Assembly: GCA_036346225.1 (NCBI GenBank)
Contig: JARFIW010001480.1
Span: 15,371,501-15,435,500, forward strand
DNA: 64,000 nucleotides
From: Platerodrilus igneus
Taxonomy: Eukaryota > Arthropoda > Insecta > Coleoptera > Lycidae
Direction of reading: 5' to 3'
The notes below the pieces were generated by a model, which ran no database searches, was not told where the DNA came from, and saw only the letters and a list, made by a program, of their open reading frames with translations. Made by a program: the position numbers and the translations under genes. Positions 9,930-22,822 of the stretch are shown one piece after another (positions within the stretch are counted from its first letter, which is position 1; the number at the start of each line of letters is the position of its first letter).

Positions 9930-10630
9930 GCACACACTACACAGCAAGAAACTTACTCCGGGCAATTCTTAAACTCTCATGCCCAAGCTCGACACAGTTA
10001 CAGCACCACTGTACCTTCTCCATGCAGTCGATCGATCTAAGATCGTACTCGTAGTACCGGTAACACTGCGTCATCGAAAAGTGGTTCCGCGCCACCACTC
10101 GTTACCACTTGAGGTTTATAGAATCAGCTAGTATATGCCGTCGACGTGTGTGGGTGTCACTTCGAAAATGACGTTGGTGAAGGAATCTCTAGGGCCCTTT
10201 CCGCCAAACATAAACGTGTCTTTCAGGTGAAATTCTAGCTTTAAATCGCCGAAACAGCGATTCTGGTTTGCTATCAACTAGACAAGCTATTTTTCCTTTA
10301 TCCTTGTTTCAACTCCCGGGAGAACGATCCGTGGACGCCTCTATTCTTGATGGTCATCGCTACAAGATCCTTGCAGTTCCCTCCGACCTTGGATTTCAAC
10401 TTCATGGCATCTTTACAACCAGAACACTCAACTACAACGTCTCATCTACGTATTCTTTGAGCTCCTATTACAACAAACCCATTACGAGTTGGATCGATCT
10501 TCTTCTTCAATATCGACACAACGTTCTCCTTCTCTCCTGCCTTGGCATGATCCAAGCAGCAAACGTCTACGTAGCCTCCGCAACTGCTGCAGCGAATGAT
10601 GTCTTGCTCGGCTCCGACGCTCCCTAATAG
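9930..10630 (-). pseudogene. ORF1 (Gag-like) with zinc knuckles, R1-group element
   Basis: At about 10070-9960 the minus strand gives CYRYYEYDLRSIDC and then CCNCVELGHESLRI, a degenerate pair of CCHC knuckles as found at the end of R1-group ORF1 proteins, which bind element RNA. Further upstream, IIRCSSCGGYVDVCCLDHAKAG and VVVECSGCKDAMKLKSK indicate another cysteine-rich region. Several stops and shifts. The N-terminus is cut by the junction with element B near 10635. Confidence 0.6.
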
Positions 10631-10639
10631 CCCTTGGGT

Positions 10640-11352
10640 ATCCCCTGTTGTGCATGCTAAAAAGAAGCACGGATCAACAAGATTTTGGTGTGGACCACAT
10701 GCGATTGAATGCCCTGACCAAAAAGAATAGCTACCCACTTCCAAGGATTGACAACACTCTAGATACAATTTCAGAGTCGTGATGGTTTTCAACCTTGGAT
10801 TTGAAGAGTGATAACTAATAAGTACATATGGAACCCCAAGATCGGGAAAACAATGCTTTTACTATTGATATTGGTCTATCGCAATTTACAGTCATGCCAT
10901 TTGGACTGTGCAGCGCTCCTGCCATCTTCGAGCATTCAATAGATAACATCTTGGGTGAGCTATCGTGAAAAACGTGTCTAGTATATTTAGATGAGGTGAT
11001 CACGGTTGGAAAGTCGTTTTGGAAACACTTTAGAAATTCGGAACAAGTGTTTTGAAAACTCAGAGAAGCGAATTTGAGGCGAAGTCCGAAAAAATGTCAC
11101 CTACTAGGCGAAGAGGTGCAATACGTAGGGCACGTGGTTTCACACAACGGGGTCGGGCCAGACCCAGAAAAGTTTAAGGCGGTTCAAGAGAGGCTGATGT
11201 CAAAAGACAAACATCAGCTACGCAGCTTTCTGGTGTTGTATATTTACTATAAAATATTCGTTTCCGGGTTTGCGAATATCACCAAATCTTTGATCAAGGT
11301 GGACTTGATTGCGATTGGGATGACGATTGCCACAATTTGTTTCAACAACTAA
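10640..11352 (+). pseudogene. Reverse transcriptase, element B
   Basis: Blocks in order: VVHAKKKHGSTRF, RLNALTKKNSYPLPRID, FSTLDLKS (first catalytic Asp), FTVMPFGLCSAPAIFEHSID and CLVYLDEVITVGK, then QYVGHVVSHNGVGPDPEKFKAV. The active-site box, YLDD in functional members, reads YLDE at 10983-10994. In-frame stops occur before WFSTLDLKS and after GELS. It would have synthesised proviral DNA in cytoplasmic particles. Confidence 0.85.
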
Positions 11353-11389
11353 GGCATTTATTGACAACAGTTCTGATCATAAGTTATCC

Positions 11390-11800
11390 TCGGTCGTGAT
11401 GCAAATTCATCTTGGATAAAGACGCAAGCAATGTCGCCATCGGAAGTGTACGATCCCTGATGCAAGATGGGCAAGAAAAAGTCATTGGTTACTTTAGCTG
11501 GTTGCTCTCGAAATCAGAACGGAATTATTGCGTTACAGGACGGAACTGTTGGCTATGGCAAAATTTATAGCACACTTTTATAGGTACCTCCACGGTAGAA
11601 AATTTCATGAGAACCGACCACGCCGCCCTGAAGTAGCTATTACAATTTAGAAACCTTGAAGGGCAAGTCTACAAATGAATAGAAAGAGTGCAGGAGTATG
11701 ACTTCGACACGGAACATCGTGCTGGTACAAGTCATCGTTCAATAGATGAGCTTTTGAGACGGTCTTGTCCTGAAGGTTGTAGCCATTGCTCACGGTTAGA
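11390..11800 (+). pseudogene. RNase H, element B
   Basis: FILDKDASNVAIGSV (catalytic Asp), IGYFSWLLSKSERNY, NFMRTDHAALK and RVQEYDFDTEHRAGTSH follow in the order expected for a Ty3/Gypsy RNase H. Several single-base shifts separate the blocks. Confidence 0.75.
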
Positions 11801-12084
11801 AATATAGTTTGATCTACTTGGTCTAAATACCGTGATCAGTGACGATTGACACCTTAAATACGAACGGAATAGGAGAATGACAAAAATCTAAGTGTCATTC
11901 TGTGTTGGAAAGCCAGAGGAAAACGCCCCCCTATAAAGAAATTAGCCCGTTGAGTAGCATCCCGAAGTCGTACTGGACATAATGGGATTCCATGAAAGTA
12001 GAAAATGGGATCTTGGTGCGATCCTTGAAGAATGGAGTTGGATCAGTGAGTACTCTTTAGGTAAAGCTTTTTAAAAGCAGAGTA

Positions 12085-12432
12085 CCGGAAGTTGTAGGAC
12101 ATCTGCATAATAGTACCTCGGGAGGGCACTTCGGTGTTAAGATTCTGGAGAAAGTCCGAGCAAGATTTTGTTGGGTAGGCTGCAAGGACAATGTAAAAGA
12201 GTGGTACCGAGAGTGTCAGCTGTGTGTAGCATTGGAAAACCGTAAGGCTTCATTGAAGAAATACAGTATGGAAAGCCCCTCTGAGAGAGAGACAATTGAT
12301 ATTGTCGGTCCATTCCTTGAGACCGACTCCTGGAATAAGTACATCTTGGTAGTCATGAACTATTTTACGAAGTGGACCGAAGCGTATACCATACCAAACC
12401 AAGAAACTGCATCCGTCGCTACGTGTTGGTAA
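12085..12432 (+). pseudogene. Integrase zinc domain and start of core, element B (truncated)
   Basis: HLHNSTSGGHFGVKILEKVRARF and CQLC-like CQLCVALENR form the HHCC region. The core opens with ETIDIVGPFLETDSWNKYILVVMNYFTKWTEAYTIPNQE, carrying the first catalytic Asp. Similarity ends at a stop at 12432 before the second Asp, so the element is broken there. Confidence 0.8.
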
Positions 12433-12920
12433 AGAAACTGTTACGGTTTTCCGCAGTTCCTTGAAGTTGGTAGCCGATTGGGGGAGAAATTATAAGTTGT
12501 AGGCCCTAAATTATTGTTAATTTGATTTCCAACCCATCTCATTGTTAGCTAGTTGGTGTTAAACCCGAAATTTATGTTACAGATTCCCATAGCCCTTTGG
12601 TTTTCACAAGTTTTTAATTGTTTGAAAAATAATTTGCCACTTTAAATAGTTGCTGCGTACAATGACTTAGACGGAAAAAACGTAAATAAACCAAGCTAAC
12701 TACCAATGCGGAGAGAGGAGGGGTTCCTAGCAACACACAAATAATACATCGCCAACGATTTTCTATTTACAATAAAAAAAACACAAATATAGAAATTTCT
12801 ATCGAAACAGCAAAATAAAATAAACTAAAGTTACTATTTAATAAAACAATTTTACTCTATGGACATATTCATTAATTGTTCCACAAAGTGCGCAATTCGT
12901 AGCTAACATGCAATAAATTT

Positions 12921-13166
12921 AGTCAGTACCAAAAAGAGTAATTCTGATACTTTCGTATAAGCGGATAGGTTAATTAAAAAAAAAACATTAAATTTAGAAA
13001 CCTTTCTAATAAGGATTTTACCATACGAAGCATTTGTTATAACTCTAATCAGTATAAAAAAAGAATACTGCTGATACTTTTGTATAAGCAGATGGGTTAA
13101 GAACAAAAAGCAAAAATATTAAAGTTAGAAACTTTTCTAGTAAAGATTTTACCAGAACAAACAATA
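12921..13166. repeat. Imperfect tandem duplication, period about 126 bp
   Basis: Two adjacent units share CTGATACTTT(C/T)GTATAAGC, GG(T/A)TAA and TAGAAAC(C/T)TTTCTA(A/G)TAA(G/A)GATTTTACCA in the same order; the unit offset is 126-127 bp. Function unknown. Confidence 0.7.
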
Positions 13167-16100
13167 GCGTATTTAATTTCAAATTGGGTTTATCCCTAGG
13201 TATGTTAGAAAAGAAAAACAGGTCACATACATGTGTCGGGATACTTATCTTGTCAGCCCTAGGAAGCGAATAGACACAGCATCGCCACGGTAGTCAGCAA
13301 CAATCATGCTACTACCGTAATTGCAAAACGGTCCACATGCAAGAACAGGTGATCTACATCAAGGAATATTCGGGCTACGCAACAACCAGTTTAACCTCCC
13401 GCTAAGAGCTAAGAAAGAAAAATCATACTAATATTAAGTCAGAAGCGCTTACCGATACACACCAAATCTACACATTTGATAAAGGAGCAACGTGCATCGC
13501 TCTTGGAGTAACAGAACGAGTAGTTTTTACAAGTGCATCAACGCACAAGCTGCAGAATTAAAGTTTAAAAGGAGTTCAAAATAACACGAACTCGAAAAGC
13601 AAACATTCGCGTTATCGAAACGCGATTGAAACTGGAAAACACGGTTTTACCTGAGAATAGTAGTATATATTATTTCGACAAATCTTTAGATGGGAAACCC
13701 ACTATAACGCAATTATACGTTATTGGAAGGTAGAACGCGCTCACGCATACCTAAAACAGGATCTTGACTAATTAAATGTAGCATAAACTTGTCGTTTCAA
13801 AACAACTAGATTTACGTTGAGAAATTCTTAGAAGAAGTATTTATTATTAATTATGAGGAAAGATTTAACAATAGACATGGAATTTACACAAACGGATAAT
13901 GAATTAACAAGGGATTTGAGTTAAAAATTATGGTAAATCGAGCTTATCTGAACAGGTACAATATATCGGGTATTGTTGAAGAATTTAATACTAGAAAAGG
14001 AATTTATATAAATAAAATTATCAATTATTGCCGAAAATGAACGTAACATAGTTTTGGCAGCAATATTTTTTAATGCATAATTTTTAAATTGGGTTTCAAA
14101 TTAATATCAAATTTAAACACAAACGTATACAGAACCGTGGAAACTAACATCGTCTCATTGAAAATTTCAAGTTCGCAGAAAATTTACAGTTAATTCAGAG
14201 TTTATACGCTTAGAAAATGTTTTTATCTGAAAAAGTTACAAATTTGGATTTTGTGGGTTTGGTTTTCGGTAAGGGGTTTCTCCCAGGTTAAAAATAAAAG
14301 CACATTCTGATTTCTTAGAACACTTTTTATATCAATTCTAATTAATAATCTTGAAGACAAGTAATTTTATGATTTTAAATTTTAGGAGTTTTAACTCGGT
14401 AAAAGTTTTTTGATTTTAAGAAATTTCAGAAAACTTAATTTCTCGAGGCCTCTAGACAAATTTTCAAGAAATAAATCAATTTCGATTAAGATATATTGCT
14501 GTTTTAAGTCTTAGGGAGGCTGGAATTTAGTAAGGGTTTGTTCAAAGTAAAAATTTCAATTTCCGCAAAAAATGTAAATCAAATACGTCTCAGGTGTTTA
14601 AAATGCCTTAGGGAACTAGGATAAATTTTATTGGGCAAAAATTTGACTACTCTGTTCATCTGCTTCTACTGTTGTTGTATTAAGGGGTTTTTAGTCTGCA
14701 AACGCGCTCTTATGCATATATTTATATTAAAAAATTGCAAGTTGGCTGATTTTTATTGCTAACAGCATACCTATGATTCTTTAAACTTCTGAGATTAAAT
14801 GCGAAGCCTTTTTCTTTTGAAATCAGGTTATTTAATTCCTTATAAATGTTTTCTTAAACTTATATTCTATTGATTATTGCAACTATAAAACGATTTTCAT
14901 CTAGTAAATTTAAAGTTACTTAATGTTGAAGAAACTTTTAATTTATGTAAATGATGTAGAATATGCAAATTGAGTTTAAACCATTTTAAATATTAAATAT
15001 GCTCTTATCCACTAAATTTTCTACCAAATTCATCGAATGCAATTTAGAGAGACATCCATTTGAATTGAGGTTCAAAACCCGGAGTGTAATCGAGAAATAA
15101 TTTGTAGCCGCTGACAAGTTGTACGTATGGGTCTCATACATTACAAGCCCATAGAGACCTTTAAGTATCGTTGGAGTTTTCAATTCCATTTTTATTAACT
15201 CGTTAATTACAAAACGTTGTGTTTTATTGGAGGGAACAGGAAAGTAATATAAATTCCCAAAAAGAACGGTGTTATGAATGAGCATTTGGGCATTTTATAA
15301 ATCTCAAGGGTCTCATGGTTTTCGGCCAACTAATTTAATATGTCACAGAAATGTTATTTGTTAAAAGAGATGTGGGGACTTTTTACATCGTAATTAAAAA
15401 CTGCGTAAAGACTTGAAATTGGAGTAATGCTATAAGTAGTTTCATGCATCTCAACTAATTAAATCAAAACAAGTAGGAGAGAATAGACCTGCTAGTATAG
15501 CTTCGACATGCGGTTGTTTACTAATAGACTTGGGTGGTTTTAAATCGCAAAAGTCGAAATTTCCTTTCTTGTTATTTTTACAGATAAAGAATTTGGTCAT
15601 TTGCTATTTTTGGCAAAAATTTTACGCTGAAACTAACCGTCCCTAAGAAGAAAGATATCACCATTCCTTCACTATTTTTCTAGATCATCAAGCTAAGTTA
15701 TATCTCTTCAAACATTATTAAGATCATCTTGTGCTTCTCAAACTTCCACTAATATTATAGAAAATTTGTTATGGTTTATAATTAACATGAAACTTTAATT
15801 TTTATTTACAAAAGGTAAACTACACTTCTATACACAAAACTACCATTTCGTTATTTTTATTCTGTGGCGCTTTTAGCTTTTCAACTTAAATAGTTTTTCC
15901 CTAAATTTAAATTTACAGTTATCTCTTGCAATTCCATGTCTACTCAGTAATTATATACATAAAATTGGTGGTCACCAAATATAAAATGCAGAAAGTATTT
16001 TTCTTATTAATAACTTCTTTGATTCCATAGACAACTTGATCTACTCCTTCTAGTATTTTGCAGCTTATAACAATTTTCCTACTATGTTGGAACCCTAAAC

Positions 16101-19100
16101 TCCGCATTCAGAGTTAAATACCGGCACAAAAAACACTTACCCCAGTAGTCCTTTGCTGATGCGAAGATTTTAAGTGCTGAGGACTGGTTCCGTCGTTGCT
16201 TCCTGCTGCTGTTCGTGTTGCTTCGCTGTGGGTTGCATGTCGATACAATAGAACGAGAGGTAAGGGAGGGGGAAACCGCTTGTCAACATGATAACGCTAC
16301 AAACACGTCGATATTCAACAAAAGTCGGAAGCAAGTATGGAGTTACACTAATTTTTTCTCCCACGTAAATGTCTACCCCTTCCAGACGAGGTTAGAGTAC
16401 TTTTACGCACGTAGGTGGCAACAACGCCGTTCCTTTCGTGGGAATTGTCATGTTATAATCCCAGACCACAAAGAAAAGCAAATACCCTTAATATCCGTGT
16501 AATCCACAACTCTATTGTGGTTTTCACAGGCGTTGGCGTTACGATATTATCTGCTGGGAGCTTCTTTATAGAGAATTCTAAAAACTCCGACAAATCTAAA
16601 TTGATAGACTAAATGTTGTAGCTTCATAAAATAAAGCGTAACAATCGCTTTAAAGCTTTAAAAAGAAAAACAAAAGAAGAAAAAGGTCTATTTATACAAA
16701 AGCTTGCATATTCGCGGGAAACTTAAATTACATTTGTCTAAGGGCGCCACCTGGATTATTAAACCCTAGCAAAAGTTGCGGTACCAGGATACGGAAATGA
16801 TAAGCCATCCGATTTTAAGGCTTACTCGAACTCCGCACGTACAGGTCTTGTTTATCGTAGCAACGACCGCACAATTTTCCTTGGAAACACGGGAATCATA
16901 TACTTAGAACTACACTCAACCTCACTATAAATCTAATTACAAGAGTGTTCTTTCACATTCATTTATGAACGCTTGCAAATTTGCATGTCTTCTTAAATGC
17001 ATTCTCTAAAGTTAGCCCAATAAGGTACAATACAACGCAGTAGTGGAAATGTTAGGTTAACAAATTAGCCAGTGCCACTGCATTTATTACCTAATTCATT
17101 AACCCTATCGCATCAAATACGATTTAAAGGCGTAAGTTTGCTCTTTTGCTTTACGATGATAAATCCTACCTGTAGCCATAAATACCAAACGTTCGGAACA
17201 ATAAATTAATAAAGTAATTTCTTAAGGTATTTCATTATGAAAAAGGTACTTTAACGGTAAAGACAAGGTACAGATAACATCTCGTAGATAATTGCAAAGA
17301 GAACGATAAACCCCTAACCATATATGGGTTAAAGTATTAATTAGGGTACGATAAGATTTTCAAAATATTTTCGGAAATAAGTTAATTAACCAAACGTGGT
17401 CACATATTAATCAGGTAGAATAAAATCCTTAATACAATTTGAAAAAAAAAACAGATTGGCCTTCCAAAAGGGAGAAGCTTCCTGAAACGACACTTATTCA
17501 CACGACGGCATGCAGGACCAATTTGCCAGGGGAGTACAATCCCTGCATTCCGGCGTCGATTATAAAGATCGGCAGAACCAAGTCGATAACAAATTTTCAC
17601 TGTCTACGTACATCGACAGAAGTGGCGATACGCATCTAGACAGATGTCGTGAAGTAACAACCATCTAGCTATGCAGCAACTTCGAAAATAAAATAAAAAA
17701 AGAAAAATAGGAAAGATAAAAGAAGGAGGTGGGAAGATAGGAGCAATATAGCAACCGAGGTAGTAGAGATAAGAAGAAGAACTTGTATTAAGCAAAAGCG
17801 ATAAAAAACGGTGGATAGCGAAGCACTACTCGACCAGTCAAAGTCTAGTCAGTAGCCCGGAATAGAGGAACGCCACTCATATGCAATAGACGGTTGTCTC
17901 GGTGAAGCACCATTATTTCCTAATTCCCTTTCAACCAAATATTGTAATGTATAGATCGTCTTTATTTCCTCTAAATTCATTTCAATATTTTTTTCCGCTC
18001 CATAAAATTATTTAACACCTAAAGTTTCATGCCCTTCGTAAATAAAAATTAATATTTTCTAAAACCAGAATGATAAAGATTGTTTGTCTAAGTTCAAGCA
18101 ATGTCATAAAGGAAGTTATGCATCTTCCAACCTAAGGCTACTCCTCGTGTTGTTTTGCTTCGCTAGACAGCGCCAGCTGCCACGTTAAAACCGGTCAGTT
18201 GTAGTTTAACCACCAAGGGATGAAGATGTCTTTCTTTAGTTCCTTGGCGGCAGATCTTCGTATAGGCCTGCTTTTAGCGCATAAATTCGTTTAAACAAAG
18301 AGCATTGTTAACTAATTACGAAATATTACGCAATAATATGAAACAGTTATAAATTAAGTCAGAAGGTGCAATCTTACGCACAACAAAGTATTCTTGAAAA
18401 TGATTGAGTTAAAGATTAAAAATATATGGAACGTCAGTTATCCAAGATGTTATCAATTATCGATGCAGTTTATTAAATCTAGTTGACGCTCGCAAGGACG
18501 AATTTTCAACGGTTTCGTTGGATTGCAGCATGATGTCAGGAAGCCCCATATGGGTTACTACCTGTTGATGGCTCTCTGTCGTTCAAGGTTGGTTGCACAT
18601 CTTAAGAAGCAAACAAGGGGTGCGTCGTTGTTAAAGAAATTTTGTCTGATTTCAAGCTAAGCGATTTCAGTTTAGAAATTTTACTTAATTCATGAGCTTT
18701 TCTTTTAATTATGTTTAATAACACAATAATTTCATTTCAAGATTAATAAGCTCATATGTGACAAATACTATTGTAGAAAAGTAGTTAATTTAAATATTAT
18801 TAAGTGATCGATGCACACTTTGAATTTACGATAAACTAAATGAATATATGATTGTCTTTGTAAGTCGAAGGTAACAGATCTGATCCCTCCGATAAACTTT
18901 CCATATTTTTCAGAAATATTAAATACAAATTTAATATTTAAATAATGACAAATTTGAAGATTAAATTTCTTTGAACTTGTAAAGAAGTAATTTTTGTTAG
19001 AACAGATGTACTTAATTGGGTTATCTTTATTATTTTTGTTGCTTTCATTGATACCAAAAAGTTTAGACCACGTAGTAACGGCTATGAAAGTTGACGCAAG

Positions 19101-19941
19101 GTAGAAAAACAGGTCTAAGACGCCAACACTATCATTTTGAGAAATCATTTAGATTATTATTCATATTCACAGTTGTAAGAGGCAACATAAGGCCGAAGCC
19201 AATTTAGTTAAAGGTAGTAATAGAGTTATACAATCACGATGAGAAGATTTGAGACGTTAACAGCAACCCTTTTTATTATGTATATTGATATTTGCTTTCA
19301 TGTACGAGGTTATGCGTACTAAACAAAATACTTTCATTAAAAAACGTTATTACGCAAAGAGGTTTCTACTTTCCCTTTTAGTGTTCTTTTGTTATAGATA
19401 AAAATTAGCAAAGTAGTGGCGCCGTATTAATATCCGTAAGATATGAACCCCCCTGATAGTCTTTAAATAACCGCGAGTCCCCAGTTAGTCCGAAAGATTC
19501 CAAAGGTCACAACTAACACGGATAAACCTACAACTTAGCCGAGACCTTTGTGAATGTAACGGTGGTTGGTAGTAGCTGCATCATCCACCCGAGTTTAGTG
19601 TTCAAACTTGTAAATTTCTGTTCTTTTAGTTTCCACCTAATTTAATGACAGTCGAATACGACAAAGAACACCTAACATCGGGACTTAAGACAGACACACA
19701 AAAGGAAAAATTAAGGTTTAAGACAAAGACAGCGGGATAAAAAAAGTAGAGTTTTTGGATAAGTATTCTAGAGAAAGAGTAGAGAGAAGAGGATATCCCT
19801 ATTAAGACAGATTGGTCTAAAGGACCACTTGCGATATTAACGATAAGATTAAACTTATATCACCACGTAGATACTCGAAAACAACTAGATTTCAAATAAA
19901 ACTGCGACAAATCATTTTCTTACCTGCACATCCCTGCGATA

Positions 19942-19945
19942 AGGA
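19942..19945. repeat. Target site duplication AGGA, left of element D
   Basis: AGGA directly precedes the left LTR and the same four bases directly follow the right LTR at 27726-27729. A 4-bp duplication is usual for Ty3/Gypsy integrases. Confidence 0.85.
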
Positions 19946-21417
19946 TGTAATTTAGAATATTTACCTACCGCGTGAGGGTATCCAATTAACAATAAATAAT
20001 AAATGGGAAGGACCTCTAACACTATAGTACCCTCACGTTTCGGGACATTGCCTCGCAAGCTGCTGCAGTCGGTGAGAAGGGGAGGTTCATTAAACAACAA
20101 CACACTAAGAAAATTCCAATTGTTTTTTTAACGGGCTACTAACTAACTTAATCTAATTACATATGCATACAAAATTATACAGTAATTAACATTATTTACA
20201 ATAGGGCGCCACCATGGGAATTAAACGGCCCATGGGCCGATCGCGGTAATAGCTCTCGTCGCACTTTGTTCGTGGCGATGAACCAAGATTGCAGGACAGA
20301 AAATACTTCACTTCACAGGGGCAAATCTTATAAAGTCTCCGGCTAGCACAAACACAACTTAACTAAACAATTCTAAAGTCCTTATTTTATGAATATTAAC
20401 AACAGTTCTGGGTGCAAACACCCCAATACATATAATTAATTAACGCTACCGCAGTCTACTTAACTTGCATACTGAAACGACCTTCCTTTAATCACAGGGT
20501 CATCAATGACAGGAAAAACATGACCTTCACACGGGTCAAATAGTACAGTAACGGAATTCGTGGCTTAGTTATTACAAGCCTCGGACAACGTCGAAACACA
20601 ATAAAATAAGAAACCCTTCAAAAGATGCGGTCTTTAACAATAACCTAACGGGATTAAGTTACTGGAACGGGGCTTTAACCCGAAGTTGTATGCTATGAAA
20701 GTCGACAGATATTGTATTTAAACAAATAAATGACTTATGATGCATAACACAGCCTTGAGTTCATAGTAATACCATATATAATAATTACTTACTCAGAGAA
20801 ATAAACTAACTTTGAACATAACGGCACGCACTTGAATTCAGAGAAATAAAACACTTACTCAATCTTGCAAGTCCGCGAGCTGTAGACTACAACGCGTCTG
20901 GAAATAAACAACCCCGATTACCACCGGCTGGCATCCTTATATACATTTAAGTTAATTGAAAAATAACCCCTTGCCTAGCTCTCATACTCGACAAGGATAC
21001 GCCGGTCGTAAATCTTTAAGATTAATTAAACTGCCAATTGCCTAAGATAGCCACACAAGTCGCTCTCGGAACTAATTTTAGTTGAGTGTCCCGCTAATTG
21101 AAAAATTCCTTCCGACCACCCAGACATAAATAGGGTCCTAGAACATGATTGACATCTAATCATAGATAGCAACTAATCTGACATGTTTAGTGCCTTTCAC
21201 GTAAAGTGCCTTTAGAAAAATTAATTGGCTCTTGGATTATATCTTCCTGGAGCTTCGCTAGGACGCTACTTGGGTGATCTTGCAGCGGTTTAACATTTGC
21301 AGAATATTTATGCTACACGACCTTCATTATAATAATTAGCATGCTAAAATTAAACTAGAAAATAACTATTTTTAGAAATACTAGAACTATTAGAGCGTAT
21401 TAAAACAGTATGTTACA
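19946..21417 (-). repeat. Left LTR of element D (3' LTR)
   Basis: It starts TGTAATTTAG and ends AGTATGTTACA, giving the usual TG...CA borders, and matches 26251-27725 throughout. Both LTRs also encode, by chance or constraint, the same short minus-strand frame of some 50 residues near the left end. Confidence 0.95.
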
Positions 21418-21430
21418 CAGCCCCCCTCGA
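21418..21430 (-). promoter_or_regulatory. Polypurine tract of element D
   Basis: On the minus strand GAGGGGGG followed by CTG lies directly before the 3' LTR. Such a purine run primes plus-strand DNA synthesis in LTR elements. Confidence 0.7.
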
Positions 21431-21578
21431 AAAATTGAAATTGCTCTTAGGAATTTCAAAAAAAATTGAAAAAATAAATGTAGAAATTAACACATCCAAC
21501 CGCAATTATGTTTAAGCCAACTGAATCTTTTCAGAAAATTGGCGGAAGAAAAAAATAAAAAATTGGAAAAATAAAATA

Positions 21579-22460
21579 TTAGTGAGGTTTTAGGTCTTGG
21601 ACGTGGAACACCCCTAGCGGTTTTCCGTCCATAGAAGATAGTCTATAAGTGGTAGAACCTAAAACTTCCATCACCTTTGCTTCCAGGAACTTCGGGGCTA
21701 ATTTTTTATTGAAATGTTTAGAAGCATCTGATAATATAAAATTGCGCTTCCACACTAAATCCCCTACTTTGAAATTTAATGATCTGCGCCTTAAATTGTA
21801 AGAGTGCGTATTACGTTCATACGCCAAATGTATGTTTTTCTGAACTTCTTTAAAGATGGGCGATAATTCATTGAGGTCTTGAACCAATTGTTCTCGAGTA
21901 TCAATTGCTAGATCCTCTGGATTTAAATCCTTTAATTTATAATAGAATTCCCCGGTCAGAGGAACCGTGCGTCCAAAAGCTAAAAATGTTGGGAAATATT
22001 CTGTGGATTCATGAACAGCATTACGAAGCGCATGGGCAATTTTGTGAATATTATCGTCCCAATTCTTCAGAGAATCTTGAATGTAACTGCGAATGGCAGC
22101 TCCAATTACCTTGTTAACGCGTTCTACATAATTAACTTGAGGATGGTAGCTGGCGTTAAACCAAACCGAAGGTATTTTATAATTTGTCATGAGATTGGAA
22201 AATAAATTACTTTTAAATTGAGGGCCATTATCTATCATACAAATTTGAGGTACCCCATATACCAAAAATACAAAATTTTCCAGGTAATTACAAATTTGTT
22301 TTGTTGAAGCGCTGCGCATGGGATGCAATAAAGTGAATTTTGTAAACCAGTCAGTAACAACTAAAAGGTAAGTATTCCCCAATTTCGAGCGCGGAAAGGG
22401 CCCCATTAAATCAATCGACAAACATTGAAACGGAAATGAAACTTTTTTCTCTTTGCCCAT
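21579..22460 (-). CDS. Integrase catalytic and C-terminal domains, element D
   Basis: An uninterrupted frame of 293 residues. Catalytic residues are Asp17 (SIDLMGPF), Asp77 (MIDNGPQF) and Glu113 (NYVERVNK), an exact D-D-35-E arrangement. The core is followed by a helical stretch, a basic NLRRRSLNFKVGDLVW block (GPY/F-like module) and the end GVFHVQDLKPH; no chromodomain is present. The zinc-binding domain lies upstream in another frame (22798-22500), so the protein as a whole is broken although this part is intact. It would insert the DNA copy into the chromosome. Confidence 0.9.
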   Translation of the reverse strand: MGKEKKVSFPFQCLSIDLMGPFPRSKLGNTYLLVVTDWFTKFTLLHPMRSASTKQICNYLENFVFLVYGVPQICMIDNGPQFKSNLFSNLMTNYKIPSVWFNASYHPQVNYVERVNKVIGAAIRSYIQDSLKNWDDNIHKIAHALRNAVHESTEYFPTFLAFGRTVPLTGEFYYKLKDLNPEDLAIDTREQLVQDLNELSPIFKEVQKNIHLAYERNTHSYNLRRRSLNFKVGDLVWKRNFILSDASKHFNKKLAPKFLEAKVMEVLGSTTYRLSSMDGKPLGVFHVQDLKPH

Positions 22461-22798
22461 AAAACCATAATGGTTGAACGTGCTGGATTTGCTTTGACAG
22501 CACGTAACACATTTACTAATGTATTTAGAAATTTATGACCGCATTTTGGGCCAGTAATAGAGCTCTTTGATTTTGTATATGTTTTAAATACACCCAAATG
22601 GGCCGAAACTGGATCATCATGGCATTCTATTAAAATTTGTGCACGGCATGATTTCGGCACTACTAATTTCCACTCAATTAAATTGGCTTTGATATTCAAA
22701 TTATTCGGAATAAACTTATACATTTTATCATTTTCTACTCTCCAATCGGGATATAGATCTGGCTTTTCCTTAATATTATTTAACATGTTTTGTACCAA
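22461..22798 (-). pseudogene. Integrase N-terminal zinc-binding region, element D
   Basis: The minus frame gives LYPDWRVENDKMYKF, WKLVVPKSCRAQILIECHDDPVSAHLGVFKTY with the two histidines of the HHCC motif. The two cysteines (KCVTCC) and the link into the catalytic part lie in a shifted frame near 22500. The frameshift near 22600 makes the region non-coding as it stands. Confidence 0.75.
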
Positions 22799-22822
22799 TC
22801 CTCGACCTCGTCTAAAGAAAAT

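Larger units (their letters stand above)
6698..10635 (-). mobile_element. R1-group non-LTR retrotransposon, decayed
   Basis: On the minus strand the order is ORF1 with CCHC knuckles, APE-type endonuclease, reverse transcriptase with FADD, a C-terminal domain, RNase H and a final zinc-binding/tail region ending at a TGA at 6698-6700. This is the layout of R1/LOA/I-group elements that carry RNase H. All parts contain stops and frameshifts, the endonuclease has lost its second half and the RT lacks its second conserved block. The right end abuts Ty3/Gypsy element B at about 10635. No poly(A) or target duplication was recognised. Confidence 0.85.
10640..12432 (+). mobile_element. Ty3/Gypsy element B fragment (RT to integrase)
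   Basis: Plus-strand protein similarity runs from RT motif 1 through RNase H into the integrase core and stops abruptly at 12432. There is no gag, protease or LTR. It is inverted relative to the adjoining R1-group element and differs clearly from gypsy elements A, C and D. Confidence 0.85.
12433..19945. other. 7.5 kb AT-rich DNA, no recognised gene
   Basis: No reading frame shows convincing protein similarity. Visible items are the 126-bp duplication at 12921-13166, a more GC-rich patch at 13230-13660 whose short frames were not recognised, a possible minus-strand 5' splice site GGG/GTAAGT at 16134-16143, and patches at 17440-17640 and 18120-18260. Frames of 99 and 126 codons at 14986-15285 and 18768-19148 (minus) are of low complexity and probably chance. 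Confidence 0.4.

Noticed and set aside
10442..10792. 116-codon minus-strand frame as a single cysteine-rich gene
   Set aside because: Its first half (10640-10792) is the antisense of RT motifs of element B; only the part below about 10635 belongs to R1-group ORF1.
14986..15285. 99-codon minus-strand frame
   Set aside because: No recognisable motif, AT-rich composition, isolated; more likely chance.
16134..16502. Possible minus-strand first exon with donor GGG/GTAAGT and frames at 16170-16502
   Set aside because: The donor is good but there is no acceptor, conserved protein or promoter to support a gene.
18768..19148. 126-codon minus-strand frame
   Set aside because: Lys/Asn/Phe-rich composition expected from AT-rich DNA, no motif, no splice or promoter context.
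19912..20103. Shared short frame in both LTRs of element D as a gene
   Set aside because: It is duplicated only because the LTRs are; no similarity or independent support.
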